A stretch of DNA of 64,000 nt from contig NZ_CP067169.1 in NCBI RefSeq assembly GCF_028553885.1, positions 1,879,501 through 1,943,500 of the forward strand, read 5' to 3'. Position 1 is the first letter of the stretch. Every line of letters starts with the position of its first letter. Below, piece after piece: positions 42,114 to 51,662 of this stretch. Below the pieces are notes generated by a model that worked only from the letters and a program-made list of their open reading frames with translations, was not told the origin of the DNA and searched no databases. The stretch comes from Paracoccus aestuarii (GTDB lineage Bacteria; Pseudomonadota; Alphaproteobacteria; Rhodobacterales; Rhodobacteraceae). A program made the position numbers and the translations under genes.

Positions 42114-42678
42114 GCGACAGGATCTCGGTGCGGCGTTCGGCCTGCCCGGCCTCGTCCTCGGGTTCGCCGCTGTCCCAGGCCGCGATCTGGGCGGCCATCA
42201 ACCCGCGCGGCCCCTCGACCAGGCGCAGACAGACCGCCTCGCCGATGGCCAGGTCGGCAAAGCCGGAATGGCGCAGGACCTCGATATGGATGAACACGTC
42301 CTCGGGGTGGCCGAAGACATTGGCAAAGCCGAAACCCTTGGACTTGTCGAACCACTTGACCCGGGCCGGACGCAGCGGCAAAGTCTCCAGATGGGCGATG
42401 ACCTCCAGGTCCAGATCCGCGATGGGCGGGGTGCCGTCGGTTTCGGGCGGGGTGATCGACACGACCTCGGCCGCCTGCACGCCGCGGCTGGTGCGCTGGA
42501 CCATGACCGAGACGCGCGAATGGTCCGCGACCGAGCTGCGCCCGAAATTGCGCAGGACGTTCGCATGCAGCAGGATATCGGGGCCACCCCGGTCATCCAG
42601 AATGAACCCGTATCCCTTTGCCGGGTCGAACCATTTGACCAGCCCTGTCACCAGGGTGAGGCCGCCATCTTCCGTCAT
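42100..42678 (-). CDS. Two-domain cold-shock protein
   Basis: From ATG 42678 the protein has 192 residues with two cold-shock domains: LVTGLVKWFDPAKGYGFILDD ... DILLHANVL, and PARVKWFDKSKGFGFANVF ... DVFIHIEVL. Both keep the aromatic RNP1 pattern. A flexible acidic tail follows. Tandem cold-shock domains are typical of larger alphaproteobacterial RNA chaperones. ATG 42684 is an alternative start. It is followed by and overlaps the DUF192 gene. Confidence 0.92.
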   Translation of the reverse strand: MTEDGGLTLVTGLVKWFDPAKGYGFILDDRGGPDILLHANVLRNFGRSSVADHSRVSVMVQRTSRGVQAAEVVSITPPETDGTPPIADLDLEVIAHLETLPLRPARVKWFDKSKGFGFANVFGHPEDVFIHIEVLRHSGFADLAIGEAVCLRLVEGPRGLMAAQIAAWDSGEPEDEAGQAERRTEILSHVAE

Positions 42679-42824
42679 CGCCATTCCATCGTCGTCGCAC
42701 CGTTTCAAATTTTGACAATAGGTCGCCCCGCCTGCGACTACAATATGCCACTGCAACGATAGCTGCAAACGGAAGGGTTCATGACGGCCGTGGCGTCACG
42801 CAATTCACACTGGGCGAGATTTGT

Positions 42825-43439
42825 CTATGGTGACAATCGGGTAATGGTCCAATCCCCCGCATCCGCGCGGGTCCAGACAAAGCGGTCATGCAACCGGAAG
42901 GCGCCATCGGCCCAGAATTCGATCTGGCTGGGGACGATCCGGAATCCCCCCCAGAATGGGGGACGGGGCGGGTTGGTTCCATGCCGCAGACCCATCCGGG
43001 CGACCTCGGCCGCGAGGCTCGCGCGGCCCTCCAGCGGCTGCGACTGGCGCGAGGCCCAGGCCCCCAGCCTGCTTTGCAATGCGCGGCTGGCATAATAGTC
43101 GTCGGCCTGGCGCCCCTCCTCGCGGGTGACGGCGCCGCGGACGCGGATCTGGCGGCGCAGCGACTTCCAATGCATCACGAAGGCCGCCTGGCCATTCGCG
43201 GCCAGCTGCTGCCCCTTGGCGCTGTCGTAATTGGTGTAGAAGACGAAGGAGCCGTCGCGCCCCTGCCCGTCCACATCCTTCAGCAGGACCATGCGCACAT
43301 CGGGCAACCCGTCCGCATCCGCCGTGGCCAGGGCGATGGCGTTGGGGTCGTTCGGCTCCTGCCACTCGGCCTCGGCCATCCAGGCCCGCACGATGTCGAA
43401 GGGATCGTCGCCTGCAAAGATACCGCTGCGGTCGCTCAT
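42825..43439 (-). CDS. pdxH: Pyridoxamine/pyridoxine 5'-phosphate oxidase
   Basis: The ATG at 43439 follows AAGGAAT and gives 204 residues. [57 protein letters not shown] and [18 protein letters not shown] are the FMN- and substrate-binding motifs of PdxH. It makes pyridoxal 5'-phosphate. It is divergent from fabI with 78 bases between starts. Confidence 0.96.
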   Translation of the reverse strand: MSDRSGIFAGDDPFDIVRAWMAEAEWQEPNDPNAIALATADADGLPDVRMVLLKDVDGQGRDGSFVFYTNYDSAKGQQLAANGQAAFVMHWKSLRRQIRVRGAVTREEGRQADDYYASRALQSRLGAWASRQSQPLEGRASLAAEVARMGLRHGTNPPRPPFWGGFRIVPSQIEFWADGAFRLHDRFVWTRADAGDWTITRLSP

Positions 43440-43517
43440 CTGGGATTCCTTGTGCTTGATGCGGCAGGGCAGTTGGCCTAACACCGCATAAAGAGTTGAA
43501 AGCGCGAGGGACCGCTC

Positions 43518-44348
43518 ATGTCAAGCGAGCAGAGGACCGGCCTGATGGCCGGCAAGCGCGGCCTCATCATGGGGCTGGCCAATGACAAGTCGATTGCCTG
43601 GGGCATCGCGCGGGCCTTGGCGTCCGAGGGCGCGGAGCTGGCCTTCAGCTATCAGGGCGACGCGCTGAAGAAGCGGGTGGGCCCCTTGGCCGAACAGCTG
43701 GGATCGGACATCGTGCTGCCCTGCGACGTGTCGGACGAAGGCTCGATCGACCGTCTTTTTGCCGATCTGGGTCAGTCCTGGGACCGTCTGGACTTCATCG
43801 TCCACGCGATCGGCTTTTCCGACAAGGAGCAGCTGCGCGGCCGCTATGCCGAGACGACGCGCGACAACTTCATGATGACGATGGATATTTCCGTCTATTC
43901 CTTCACCGCCGTCGCCCGCCGGGCGGCCGCGATGATGACGGATGGCGGCTCGATGCTGACGCTGACCTATTACGGCGCCGAACGGGTCATGCCGCATTAC
44001 AACGTCATGGGCGTGGCCAAGGCCGCGCTGGAGGCCTCCGTCCGCTACCTGGCCGAGGATTTCGGCAAGGACGGCATCCGCGTCAATTCGATCAGCGCGG
44101 GCCCCATCAAGACCCTGGCCGCCAGCGGCATCGGCGACTTCCGCTACATCATGAAATGGAACGAGCTGAACTCGCCCCTGCGTCGCAATGTCACGACCGA
44201 GGATGTGGGCAAATCCGCGCTCTATCTGCTGTCGGACCTGGGCAGCGGCGTCACCGGCGAGACGCATCACGTCGATGCGGGCTATCACGTGGTCGGCATG
44301 AAGGCGGTGGATGCCCCCGACATCGCCGCCGTGGTGAAAAAGGACTGA
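43518..44348 (+). CDS. fabI: Enoyl-[acyl-carrier-protein] reductase FabI
   Basis: The 276-residue protein has the FabI nucleotide-binding start [23 protein letters not shown] and the catalytic pair in [23 protein letters not shown] (Tyr and Lys). It continues with [18 protein letters not shown]. It carries out the last reduction of fatty-acid elongation with NADH. GAGGGA precedes the start. A LysE-type exporter gene follows after ten bases. Confidence 0.96.
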   Translation: MSSEQRTGLMAGKRGLIMGLANDKSIAWGIARALASEGAELAFSYQGDALKKRVGPLAEQLGSDIVLPCDVSDEGSIDRLFADLGQSWDRLDFIVHAIGFSDKEQLRGRYAETTRDNFMMTMDISVYSFTAVARRAAAMMTDGGSMLTLTYYGAERVMPHYNVMGVAKAALEASVRYLAEDFGKDGIRVNSISAGPIKTLAASGIGDFRYIMKWNELNSPLRRNVTTEDVGKSALYLLSDLGSGVTGETHHVDAGYHVVGMKAVDAPDIAAVVKKD

Positions 44349-44358
44349 CGCCGGGCCG

Positions 44359-44967
44359 ATGCTGCAGATCAGCGCGGCGGAGCTGGGCGTGTTCGTCGCC
44401 ACCCTGTCGGTGGCGATCCTGTCGCCCGGGCCCGGGGTCATCGCGGTTAGCCAAGGCGCCTTTTCCCTGGGGCGCCGCCGGGCGCTGGCCTATGGCTGGG
44501 GCCTGGCGATCGGGGCCTCGGTCTGGTGCCTTTTCGCGCTGCTGGGGCTGACGGCGCTGTTCCGGATCGCGCCTTGGACGCTGACCGCAATGCGGCTGGC
44601 GGGCGGGGCCTATCTGCTGTGGATCGGCTGGCGGATGTGGCGCCATGCGCGCGACCCGCTGCCCGGGCCGGGCAGCCGCGGCATGGGGTTCGGCGCGGGG
44701 GTCGCGCTGAACCTGTCGAACCCCAAGCCCGCGCTCTTTTATTCCGCGGTGCTGCTGTCGATCTTTCCCGCCGCGCTGAGCCCCGCCGACAAGGGCGCGA
44801 TCTATGCTGTGGCCTTGTCGGTCGAGCTGTTCTTCTATACCGCACTTGCCAGCCTGATGGCGCTGCCCGTGCTGCGGCGGCGCTATTACGGTTCGAAATT
44901 CTGGATCGACCGCGCCGCGGGGCTGGCCATCGCAGCTTTGGGCCTGTCGCTCGTCCTGCGCCCCTGA
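44359..44967 (+). CDS. LysE/RhtB family amino-acid exporter
   Basis: Six hydrophobic helices in 202 residues with the family motif ILSPGPGVIAVSQGAFSLGRRRALAYGWGLAIG near the N-terminus, and GAGVALNLSNPKPALFYSAVLLSIFP. Members export amino acids or related metabolites. It is probably co-transcribed with fabI. The substrate is not predictable. Confidence 0.9.
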   Translation: MLQISAAELGVFVATLSVAILSPGPGVIAVSQGAFSLGRRRALAYGWGLAIGASVWCLFALLGLTALFRIAPWTLTAMRLAGGAYLLWIGWRMWRHARDPLPGPGSRGMGFGAGVALNLSNPKPALFYSAVLLSIFPAALSPADKGAIYAVALSVELFFYTALASLMALPVLRRRYYGSKFWIDRAAGLAIAALGLSLVLRP

Positions 44968-44999
44968 GAGACCGCGCCCGCATATAAGGAGCCACCGCC

Positions 45000-45500
45000 G
45001 TGAACGACCGCCTTCCCCATGAAAAGGGTTTCCACGTCAGCTGGGACCAGCTGCATCGCGACGCCCGCGCCCTTGCGTGGCGGCTGGACGGCACCGATTG
45101 GCGCGCGGTGGTCGCGGTGACCCGCGGCGGCCTGGTCCCGGCGATGATCGTCGCGCGGGAACTGGACATCCGCACGATCGACACGATCTCGGTCCGCTCC
45201 TACAAGGGCGTGGGCTCCGAGGCCGGTCAGGGCCAGTTGGAGGTGCTGAAGCATCCCGATGCCGCGCTGATGGGCGATGGAGAGGGGATCCTGGTCGTCG
45301 ACGACCTGGTCGACAGCGGCCGCACGCTGGAACTGATCCGCGAGATGTATCCCAAGGCGCATCTGGCCACCGTCTATGCCAAGCCCAAGGGCAAGCCGAT
45401 GGTCTCGACTTGGGTGACCGAGGTCAGCCAGGATACCTGGATCTTCTTCCCGTGGGATATGGCCCTGCAATACGTGCAACCCTTCCGCGGCGAAGATTGA
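45000..45500 (+). CDS. gpt: Xanthine(-guanine) phosphoribosyltransferase
   Basis: A GTG start at 45000 follows AAGGAG. The 166-residue protein keeps [19 protein letters not shown], the PRPP loop [17 protein letters not shown] and [16 protein letters not shown], as in bacterial Gpt. It converts xanthine and guanine to nucleotides, complementing the purine uptake genes at 6.7-10.5 kb and the salvage operon at 59.7-64 kb. Confidence 0.93.
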   Translation: MNDRLPHEKGFHVSWDQLHRDARALAWRLDGTDWRAVVAVTRGGLVPAMIVARELDIRTIDTISVRSYKGVGSEAGQGQLEVLKHPDAALMGDGEGILVVDDLVDSGRTLELIREMYPKAHLATVYAKPKGKPMVSTWVTEVSQDTWIFFPWDMALQYVQPFRGED

Positions 45501-45529
45501 CGCCGGATCAATAGTTTGGGTTGAAACCG

Positions 45530-45555
45530 TCCCGCCCCCTGCCCTTGGGGCGGGA
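45530..45555 (+). terminator. Hairpin after gpt
   Basis: TCCCGCCCC and GGGGCGGGA make a nine-pair stem with an eight-base loop, 30 bases past the gpt stop. ACTTCCCTGTTC follows, with scattered thymines only. It probably separates gpt from the PRC-barrel gene. Confidence 0.55.
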
Positions 45556-45633
45556 ACTTCCCTGTTCGGATGCGCATTGTGCAGGCAATCGCGGGCCACG
45601 CCCGCACCATGCATAGCCAGACAGGAGACCACG

Positions 45634-46521
45634 ATGCACAAGTTGCTTCTGACGACCACCCTCGTTCTGCCCCTCAGCATGGGCGCGGCCTTCGCCCAGG
45701 ACACCGCGCCCGCGACCGAGCCGGCCGATGCCCCGATGACCGACATGGGCACCGCCCCCGCCGCGGACCCGATGGCCGATCCCATGGCCGAGACGACCAG
45801 CGACGATGCCGCCGAGGCCGCCGCCGCGGAAGCAGCCGCTGGCAAGGTCGAGGTCGAGCAGGCCGCCAATGAATGGCGCGTCGATTGGATCACCGGCACC
45901 ACCGTGAACGCGCCCGACGGCACCTCGATCGGTTCGATCAACGATGTGATCATCAACGGCGAGACCGGCGAGATGAAGGCCGTGATCGTGGGCGTCGGCG
46001 GCTTCCTCGGCATCGGTGAAAAGCAGATCGCCCTGCCTTGGGCCGACCTCACCATCAATTCCGACGCGCAGGAGATCACGGCGGACCTGACCCGCGAAGA
46101 GGCCGATGCCGCCCCGGAATACGTCTTCCGCGACCGCGACACCGGCGCCGGCATGATGACCGACCCGGCGGGCGATCCTGCCATGGCCCCCGCCGCCGAT
46201 CCGATGGCGACCGGCGCGGATCCGATGGCGACCGGCGCGGACCCGATGGCTGCCGAGCAGCCCGCCGATCCGATGGCGACAGGCGGCATGGGCGGCGAGC
46301 CGATGACCGACGATCCGGCCATGAACGACACGGGCATGGACGATACCGGCATGACCACGGAGGACACGCTGGAGACCGCGCCCGAGCCGCAGACCGAAGA
46401 TGCGGCCATGCCCCCGGCCGATCCGACCGCCGATGGCATGACCAGCCAGCCGCAGGACGGCATGGGTGACGGCACCCAGGATCAGCCCGAGGCCGATCCG
46501 AACTCGCCCGTCACGAACTGA
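45634..46521 (+). CDS. Secreted PRC-barrel domain protein with low-complexity tail
   Basis: ATG 45634 follows ACAGGAGACC. The 295-residue protein has a signal peptide (MHKLLLTTTLVLPLSMGAAFAQ), an acidic Ala/Asp/Met/Pro region and one PRC barrel (WITGTTVNAPDGTSIGSINDVIINGETGEMKAVIVGVGGFLGIGEKQIALPW split over residues about 85-140). A long acidic tail rich in DPMA and Met/Gly/Asp follows. PRC barrels mediate adapter interactions. Close relatives are common in Rhodobacterales, function unknown. Confidence 0.85.
   Translation: MHKLLLTTTLVLPLSMGAAFAQDTAPATEPADAPMTDMGTAPAADPMADPMAETTSDDAAEAAAAEAAAGKVEVEQAANEWRVDWITGTTVNAPDGTSIGSINDVIINGETGEMKAVIVGVGGFLGIGEKQIALPWADLTINSDAQEITADLTREEADAAPEYVFRDRDTGAGMMTDPAGDPAMAPAADPMATGADPMATGADPMAAEQPADPMATGGMGGEPMTDDPAMNDTGMDDTGMTTEDTLETAPEPQTEDAAMPPADPTADGMTSQPQDGMGDGTQDQPEADPNSPVTN
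46198..46251 (+). repeat. 21-bp tandem coding repeat (DPMATGA)
   Basis: GATCCGATGGCGACCGGCGCG occurs twice without change and a third, diverged copy starts at 46240. The units encode DPMATGA in the acidic tail of the PRC-barrel protein. Likely a slippage-prone, length-variable site. Confidence 0.8.
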
Positions 46522-46540
46522 TCCGTCACGCGGATTTTGC

Positions 46541-46565
46541 AAGGCGGCCCTCCGGGGCCGCCTTT
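46541..46565. terminator. Bidirectional terminator between the PRC-barrel gene and trpE
   Basis: AAGGCGGCC and GGCCGCCTT make a nine-pair stem with a six-base loop. AA precedes and TT follows, so on both strands the stem ends in a short thymine run. It lies between two convergent stops, 20 bases past the PRC-barrel gene and 11 bases past trpE. Confidence 0.75.
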
Positions 46566-46575
46566 CGCATGCGCC

Positions 46576-48081
46576 TCAGCCGTTTCCGCGCAGAAAGCGC
46601 GAGGCTTCCTCGGCGGCGCGGCGCAGGGCGCGGCTCTTGTTCACCGTCTCCTGGAACTCGGCCTCCGGGTCGCTGTCATAGACGACCCCGCCCCCGGCCT
46701 GGATATAGAGCGCCTGATCCTTGACCACCCCGGTGCGCAGGGCGATGCACATGTCCATCTCGCCATTGGCGGCAAAATAGCCGACCGCACCGCCATAGAC
46801 GCCGCGCTTCTCCGGCTCCAGCTCGTCGATGATCTGCATGGCCCGGACCTTGGGCGCGCCCGAGACGGTGCCCGCAGGCAGCCCCGCCAACAGCGCCGAC
46901 AGCGCGTCCTCGCCCTCGCGCAGCTGGCCCACCACGTTCGAGACGATATGCATGACATGGCTGTAGCGTTCGATGATGAACTGCTCGGTCGGGCGGACGG
47001 TGCCGGGGCGCGCCACGCGGCCCACATCGTTGCGGCCCAGATCCAGCAGCATCAGATGCTCGGCCAGTTCCTTCTGGTCGGCCAGCAGGTCGGCCTCCAG
47101 CGCGCGGTCCTCGGCCTCGTCGCGGCCTCGGGGGCGGGTGCCTGCGATGGGGCGGATGGTGACCTCGCCGTCGCGCAGGCGGACCAGGATCTCGGGGCTG
47201 GCGCCCACGATCTGGAACCCGCCCAGGTTCAGAAAGAACATGAAGGGCGACGGGTTCGTGCGCCGCAGCGACCGATAGAGCGCGAAGGGCGGCAGCGGGA
47301 AATCCATCCGCCAGCGCTGGCTGGGCACGACCTGGAAGATGTCGCCCGCTCGGATATAGTCCTTGGCCTTCTCGACCGCGGCCAGGTAATCCTCATGGCC
47401 GAAATTCGACACGGGCGCGCCGATCCGGCGTTCGTCGCCCAAGGCGCGCGGCTCGGATGGCTGGCGGTCCAGCGATTTCAGCGCATCCATGACCCGTTCG
47501 GCGGCGCGGGCATAGGCGGCGCGGGCATTGTCGGTCCCGTCATGCCAAGCGGGCGCGCAGAGCGTCACCTCGCCCTTGACCCCGTCCAGCACCGCCACGA
47601 CCGAGGGCCGCATCAGCATCGCATCCGGCAGGTCCAGCGGGTCGGGATTGACATCGGGCAGGTCCTCGACCAGCCGGATCATGTCATAGCCCAGATAGCC
47701 GAACAGCGCGGCCGCGACCGGGGGCACGCCCTCGGGCATGGTCTCGATCCGGCTTTCGGCGATCAGCGCGCGCAGGCTGTCCAGCGCCGGGCGCGGATCG
47801 TCCTGGAAATCGTCGGAGAACCGCGCCTGCCGGTTCAGCGTCGCCCGACCGTCGCGGCATTGCCAGATGAGGTCCGGCTTCATCCCGACGATGGAATAGC
47901 GCCCGCGCAACTCGCCGCCGGTGACGGATTCCAGCATGAAGCTCTGGGGTCCGGCCTCGGCCAGCTTCAGCATCAGGCTGACCGGCGTGTCCAGGTCCGC
48001 GGCCAGCCGGATCGTCACCAGCTGGTTGCGGCCCGCGTCCCATTCCGCTTGGAAGGCGGCGAAATCCGGGGTCATCTGCAT
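46576..48081 (-). CDS. trpE: Anthranilate synthase component I
   Basis: The 501-residue protein has the chorismate-binding fold with GRYSIVGMKPDLIWQC, IFQVVPSQRW, IAGTRPRGRDEAEDRALEADLLADQKE, HLMLLDLGRNDVGRVA and GTVSGAPKVRAMQIIDELE. It makes anthranilate from chorismate with ammonia supplied by TrpG. The ATG at 48081 shares its A with the stop of the PpiD-like gene; a GTG one codon upstream is possible. It is about 3 kb from trpG and on the other strand. Confidence 0.96.
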   Translation of the reverse strand: MQMTPDFAAFQAEWDAGRNQLVTIRLAADLDTPVSLMLKLAEAGPQSFMLESVTGGELRGRYSIVGMKPDLIWQCRDGRATLNRQARFSDDFQDDPRPALDSLRALIAESRIETMPEGVPPVAAALFGYLGYDMIRLVEDLPDVNPDPLDLPDAMLMRPSVVAVLDGVKGEVTLCAPAWHDGTDNARAAYARAAERVMDALKSLDRQPSEPRALGDERRIGAPVSNFGHEDYLAAVEKAKDYIRAGDIFQVVPSQRWRMDFPLPPFALYRSLRRTNPSPFMFFLNLGGFQIVGASPEILVRLRDGEVTIRPIAGTRPRGRDEAEDRALEADLLADQKELAEHLMLLDLGRNDVGRVARPGTVRPTEQFIIERYSHVMHIVSNVVGQLREGEDALSALLAGLPAGTVSGAPKVRAMQIIDELEPEKRGVYGGAVGYFAANGEMDMCIALRTGVVKDQALYIQAGGGVVYDSDPEAEFQETVNKSRALRRAAEEASRFLRGNG

Positions 48082-49934
48082 CACTGGACCTGGGCGTTGA
48101 TCGCGTTGATGGCCGACTGATTGACCGAGATCTGCGATTCCCGCTGCGCATGGCGGGCGTAGAAATCGAAAAGGTCGATCTGCAGCGACTGGTTCAGGCG
48201 GGCGCGCACCCCGGCCAGGATGTCGGCGGCGTCATCGCCGGACAGGTCCGCGTCATTGACCTGATCCAGCCGGACCAGGAACACCCGGTCGCCCGCATCC
48301 ACGGCCTCGGCATCGCCCGGCTCGTCCAGTTCGAAGGCCCGGGCCAGCAGCTGCGGCGGCAGGCCGTCCATCCATTCGTTGCGCGACAGGCCCTCCTCCA
48401 GCGTCCAGTCCATCGCGTCCTCCATGCCTTCGGAATTCGCGGCCAGGCCGATCTCGCCCGCGCGGGCCAGCAGCAGGCGCTGGACCTCGGCACGGCGCCA
48501 ATCGGCCAGGACCTCGGCCTCGACCTCCTCGAAGGGGCGCAGGGTCGGGGGGACGACCTCGTCCAGGCGCAGGGCGAAGACGCCGCCATCGGCCAGTTCG
48601 AAGATCTGCGGGAAATCGGTGGTGCCGATCTCGGCCGCGCGGTCGCGGAAGGCGGTATAGCCCGCGATGCTGCCCTCGGCCGGTTCGGCCTCGGCGGACC
48701 AGTCGATCCGGCCCAGCTGCAGCTCGGACTGTTCGGCCAGCTCCTCCAGCGTGGCGCCGCCGGCCAGGATATCCTCGTATTCCAGGGTGCGGGCCTGGAT
48801 CTGGCGGGCGGCGGCGGACAGCGCCGCCTCGCCGCGCAGATCGTCGCGGGCCTCCTCGAAGGGGATGTCGACGGGGTCCATGATCGCGTTCACGGAAAAC
48901 AGCGCCGGGCCCAGATCGGTCTGGATGGGACCGATCACGCCGGTCTCCTCGGCGGCAAAGACCGGCTCGCCCGCGCTGCCCAGATTGGCGGCGGTCACCT
49001 CGCCCAGGTCCACGTCGTCCAGGCTGAGCCCGCGCTGGATCACGAAGGCCTCGAAGGGCTGTTCGCCCGCGTCGATGGCGGCGCGGGCGGCCTCGGCGGC
49101 CTCGGCATCGGGAAAGACCAGGCGGCTGACCAGGCGGCGCTCGGGGCGCTGGAACTGGGCGATGTTCTGGTCATAGACCGCACGCAGCGCCTCCTCGTCC
49201 AGCTGCACCTCGCGCGACAGCATGTCGGGCGTGATCCAGGCATAGGTGATGGCGCGGGTCTCAGGCGCGGTGAAGCGGTCGCCATTGGCCTCGTGCCAAG
49301 CGCGCAGCGTCGCCTCGTCGGGCTCGGCCACGGGTTCGGGCAGGTCATCCTCGGTCAGCTCGATCCAGGCGATGTCGCGGGTCTCGAGCAGCCAGCGCGC
49401 GGTCTGGTCGACCATCGGCGCGGGTGCCGCGACGCCGCCGGTCACGGCGCGCTGAAGCATCAGCCGGGCCTCGTCCTCGCGCACGGTCCGTTCGAACTCG
49501 GCCTCGGTCAGGCGCTCGCGGCGCAGGATCTCGGAATAGGCGGCGCGGTCGAAATTGCCGGTCGGGCCGCGGAAGGCACCGGCCTGCATGATGGTCTGGG
49601 CCACCTGCTGGTCGCCCACCGACACGCCGATGCGGCGCGCCTGTTCGGCCAGGGCCGCGGATGCGATCAGGTTGGCCTGGACCATCTGCGGAAGCCCCAT
49701 CTGCTGGGCCTGCTGCATGGTGACGGGCTGGCCGGTCTGCTGGGCGATGGCGCGCAGCTCCGATTGCAGGGCGCGGGCATAGTCGTCGGCCGTCACCTTG
49801 GTCTCGCCGACCGAGGCGACCTCGGACGATCCGCCCGAGAAGCTGGTGACGCCGAAGCCGCCCAGCCCCAGCACCATCAGACCCATCAGGATCCAGACGA
49901 CGGTCGATTTGCCCTTGGTTCTGAGCTTTGACAT
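48081..49934 (-). CDS. PpiD/SurA-like peptidylprolyl isomerase, membrane-anchored
   Basis: The 617-residue protein starts MSKLRTKGKSTVVWILMGLMVLGLGGFGV, a cytoplasmic tip and one membrane helix. A SurA_N-type chaperone region (residues about 35-180), a parvulin-like domain (about 235-390) and a helical C-terminal domain follow. This is the PpiD layout for folding exported proteins at the periplasmic face. It is coupled to trpE by a one-base overlap, although the two functions are unrelated. Confidence 0.88.
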   Translation of the reverse strand: MSKLRTKGKSTVVWILMGLMVLGLGGFGVTSFSGGSSEVASVGETKVTADDYARALQSELRAIAQQTGQPVTMQQAQQMGLPQMVQANLIASAALAEQARRIGVSVGDQQVAQTIMQAGAFRGPTGNFDRAAYSEILRRERLTEAEFERTVREDEARLMLQRAVTGGVAAPAPMVDQTARWLLETRDIAWIELTEDDLPEPVAEPDEATLRAWHEANGDRFTAPETRAITYAWITPDMLSREVQLDEEALRAVYDQNIAQFQRPERRLVSRLVFPDAEAAEAARAAIDAGEQPFEAFVIQRGLSLDDVDLGEVTAANLGSAGEPVFAAEETGVIGPIQTDLGPALFSVNAIMDPVDIPFEEARDDLRGEAALSAAARQIQARTLEYEDILAGGATLEELAEQSELQLGRIDWSAEAEPAEGSIAGYTAFRDRAAEIGTTDFPQIFELADGGVFALRLDEVVPPTLRPFEEVEAEVLADWRRAEVQRLLLARAGEIGLAANSEGMEDAMDWTLEEGLSRNEWMDGLPPQLLARAFELDEPGDAEAVDAGDRVFLVRLDQVNDADLSGDDAADILAGVRARLNQSLQIDLFDFYARHAQRESQISVNQSAINAINAQVQ

Positions 49935-50020
49935 GGCGCGGCCTTCCTCGTGGTCGTGTCAGGCCCGTCTTTAGGGCGCGGGCGCGCGACCCACAAGTGG
50001 ATCGCGCCATGGAAAACCGG

Positions 50021-51175
50021 TCAGGCCAGCCCCGCCAGCCGTTCCGCCAGCCGCCCGATCCCCGCCGCGTCGACATTGGCGAAGGCAATGCGCAGGTGGC
50101 GCAGCCCCACCGCGTCGCCTTGGGGCGTGAACATCGTGCCGGGCAGGGCCAGCACGCCCGCCTCTGCCACCATCCGCTGCGCCAGCGCGTCCGAGGGCAT
50201 GTCGAACGGGTGTTCGACCCATGCGAAATAGGCGCCCGCGCTTTTGACCCGCCAGCCCTCCAGCCCCGCGAAGGCCGCGCGGCAGGCATCGCGCCGGGCC
50301 AGGACCTCGTGCCGTTCGCCCGCCAGCCAGTCGTCCAGATGCGCCATCCCCCAGACCGCGCCCACCTGGCCCAGCTGACCGGGCGAGATGGCGACCGTGT
50401 CGAGGAACTTCTCGACCTGGGCCAGCCGGTCCTGCCCCGCGATCAGCGCCCCCACCCGGTGCCCGGTCAGCCGATAGGCCTTGGAGAAGCTGTAGAGCTG
50501 GATGACGCTGTCCTGCCAGTCGTCGCGGGTCAGCAGGTCATGGGGCGCCCCCGTGCGGCTGTCGAAATCGCGATAGGTCTCGTCCAGGACCAGGACCAGC
50601 CCGCGCCGCCGCGCCAGATCGTGGAACCGCGCGACCAGCGCCGCCGGATATTCCGCGCCTGATGGGTTGTTCGGCGTCACCAGCACGATGGCCCGGGTGC
50701 GCGGGCCGATCAGCGCCTCGGCCCGGTCGGGATCGGGCAGCATGTCATCCCCGCAGGCCAGCGGGCGGCAGGCGATGCCCGCCATGTCCAGCCACATCTT
50801 GTGGTTGAAATACCACGGCACCGGCAGGATCACGTCATCCCCCGCCCCGGCCAGCGTGGCGATCGCCGCGCAGAAGGCCTGGTTGCAGCCTTGGGTGATC
50901 GCCACATGCCCCGGCAGCACCGTCCCCCCATAGGCGGCCGAGAACCGCGCCGCCACCGCGTCCCGCAGGTCGTCATTGCCCAAGACAGGGCCATAGAGAT
51001 GTGCCTCGGGCCGGTTCAGCGCCGCCTCGGCGATGGCGCGGCGCAGCCCCTCGGGCGGGGGATCGACGGGGGCCGCCTGGCTGACATTGATCAGCGGGCG
51101 GTCGGGGGCGAAGGTCACGCCCCGCAGCCAGCGGCGCGGGGCCGAGGTGACGGTGCGCCGCAACGACCAGATCAC
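50021..51175 (-). CDS. Class I/II PLP aminotransferase, 5' end altered by a rearrangement
   Basis: From LRGVTFAPDRPLINVSQAAPVDPPP onward this is a normal fold-type I aminotransferase (YGPVLGNDDLRDAVAARF, VTPNNPSGAEYP, PLP lysine in YSFSKAYRLTGHRVG), 384 residues from a GTG start. The first 13 residues (MIWSLRRTVTSAP) are merely the antisense of trpG codons, so the original start is missing. No ribosome-binding site is visible before GTG 51175. Catalytic residues remain. It probably acted on an amino-keto acid pair, but the substrate is unknown. Confidence 0.8.
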   Translation of the reverse strand: MIWSLRRTVTSAPRRWLRGVTFAPDRPLINVSQAAPVDPPPEGLRRAIAEAALNRPEAHLYGPVLGNDDLRDAVAARFSAAYGGTVLPGHVAITQGCNQAFCAAIATLAGAGDDVILPVPWYFNHKMWLDMAGIACRPLACGDDMLPDPDRAEALIGPRTRAIVLVTPNNPSGAEYPAALVARFHDLARRRGLVLVLDETYRDFDSRTGAPHDLLTRDDWQDSVIQLYSFSKAYRLTGHRVGALIAGQDRLAQVEKFLDTVAISPGQLGQVGAVWGMAHLDDWLAGERHEVLARRDACRAAFAGLEGWRVKSAGAYFAWVEHPFDMPSDALAQRMVAEAGVLALPGTMFTPQGDAVGLRHLRIAFANVDAAGIGRLAERLAGLA

Positions 51176-51662
51176 CGTGGACGAGGCGCTGGAGATGGCC
51201 CCGGAGGGGATCGTGATCTCGCCCGGGCCCTGCGATCCGGCGCAGGCGGGGATCTGCGTGGACCTGATCCGCGCCTGCGCCGAGCGCCGCCTGCCGCTTT
51301 TCGGGGTGTGCCTGGGGCATCAGGCCATCGGCGAGGCCTTCGGCGGGCGCATCGTGCGCGCCACCCGCATCCTGCACGGCAAGGTGGACGACATCCGCCA
51401 TGAAGGCAGCGGGGTCTTTGCGGGCCTGCCCTCGCCCATCAAGGCCACGCGCTATCATTCCTTGACGGTCGAGCCCGAGACCCTGCCCGACTGCCTGCGG
51501 GTCACGGCCACGTCCGATGACGGGACGATCATGGGGCTGGTCCATCGCGACCTGCCGATCGAGGGCGTCCAGTTCCACCCCGAATCCATCGCCTCGGAAA
51601 ACGGCCATGACATGATCCGCAGCTTCCTGGCCCGCTGCGCCCCGAAAAAGGACGCGGCATGA
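51138..51662 (+). pseudogene. trpG: Anthranilate synthase component II lacking its N-terminus
   Basis: Similarity to TrpG begins abruptly at GAEVTVRRNDQ (51138). The usual first 22 or so residues, including the LIDNYDSFTYN strand, are absent. What remains keeps ISPGPCDPAQAG, the catalytic cysteine in FGVCLGHQAIGEAFGG and [12 protein letters not shown]. Upstream the frame stays open to 51033 but encodes the antisense of the aminotransferase. The stop overlaps trpD (ATGA). Initiation might use GTG codons at 51147 or 51153, giving an unstable amidotransferase. It may be a pseudogene, or an assembly join. Confidence 0.75.
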
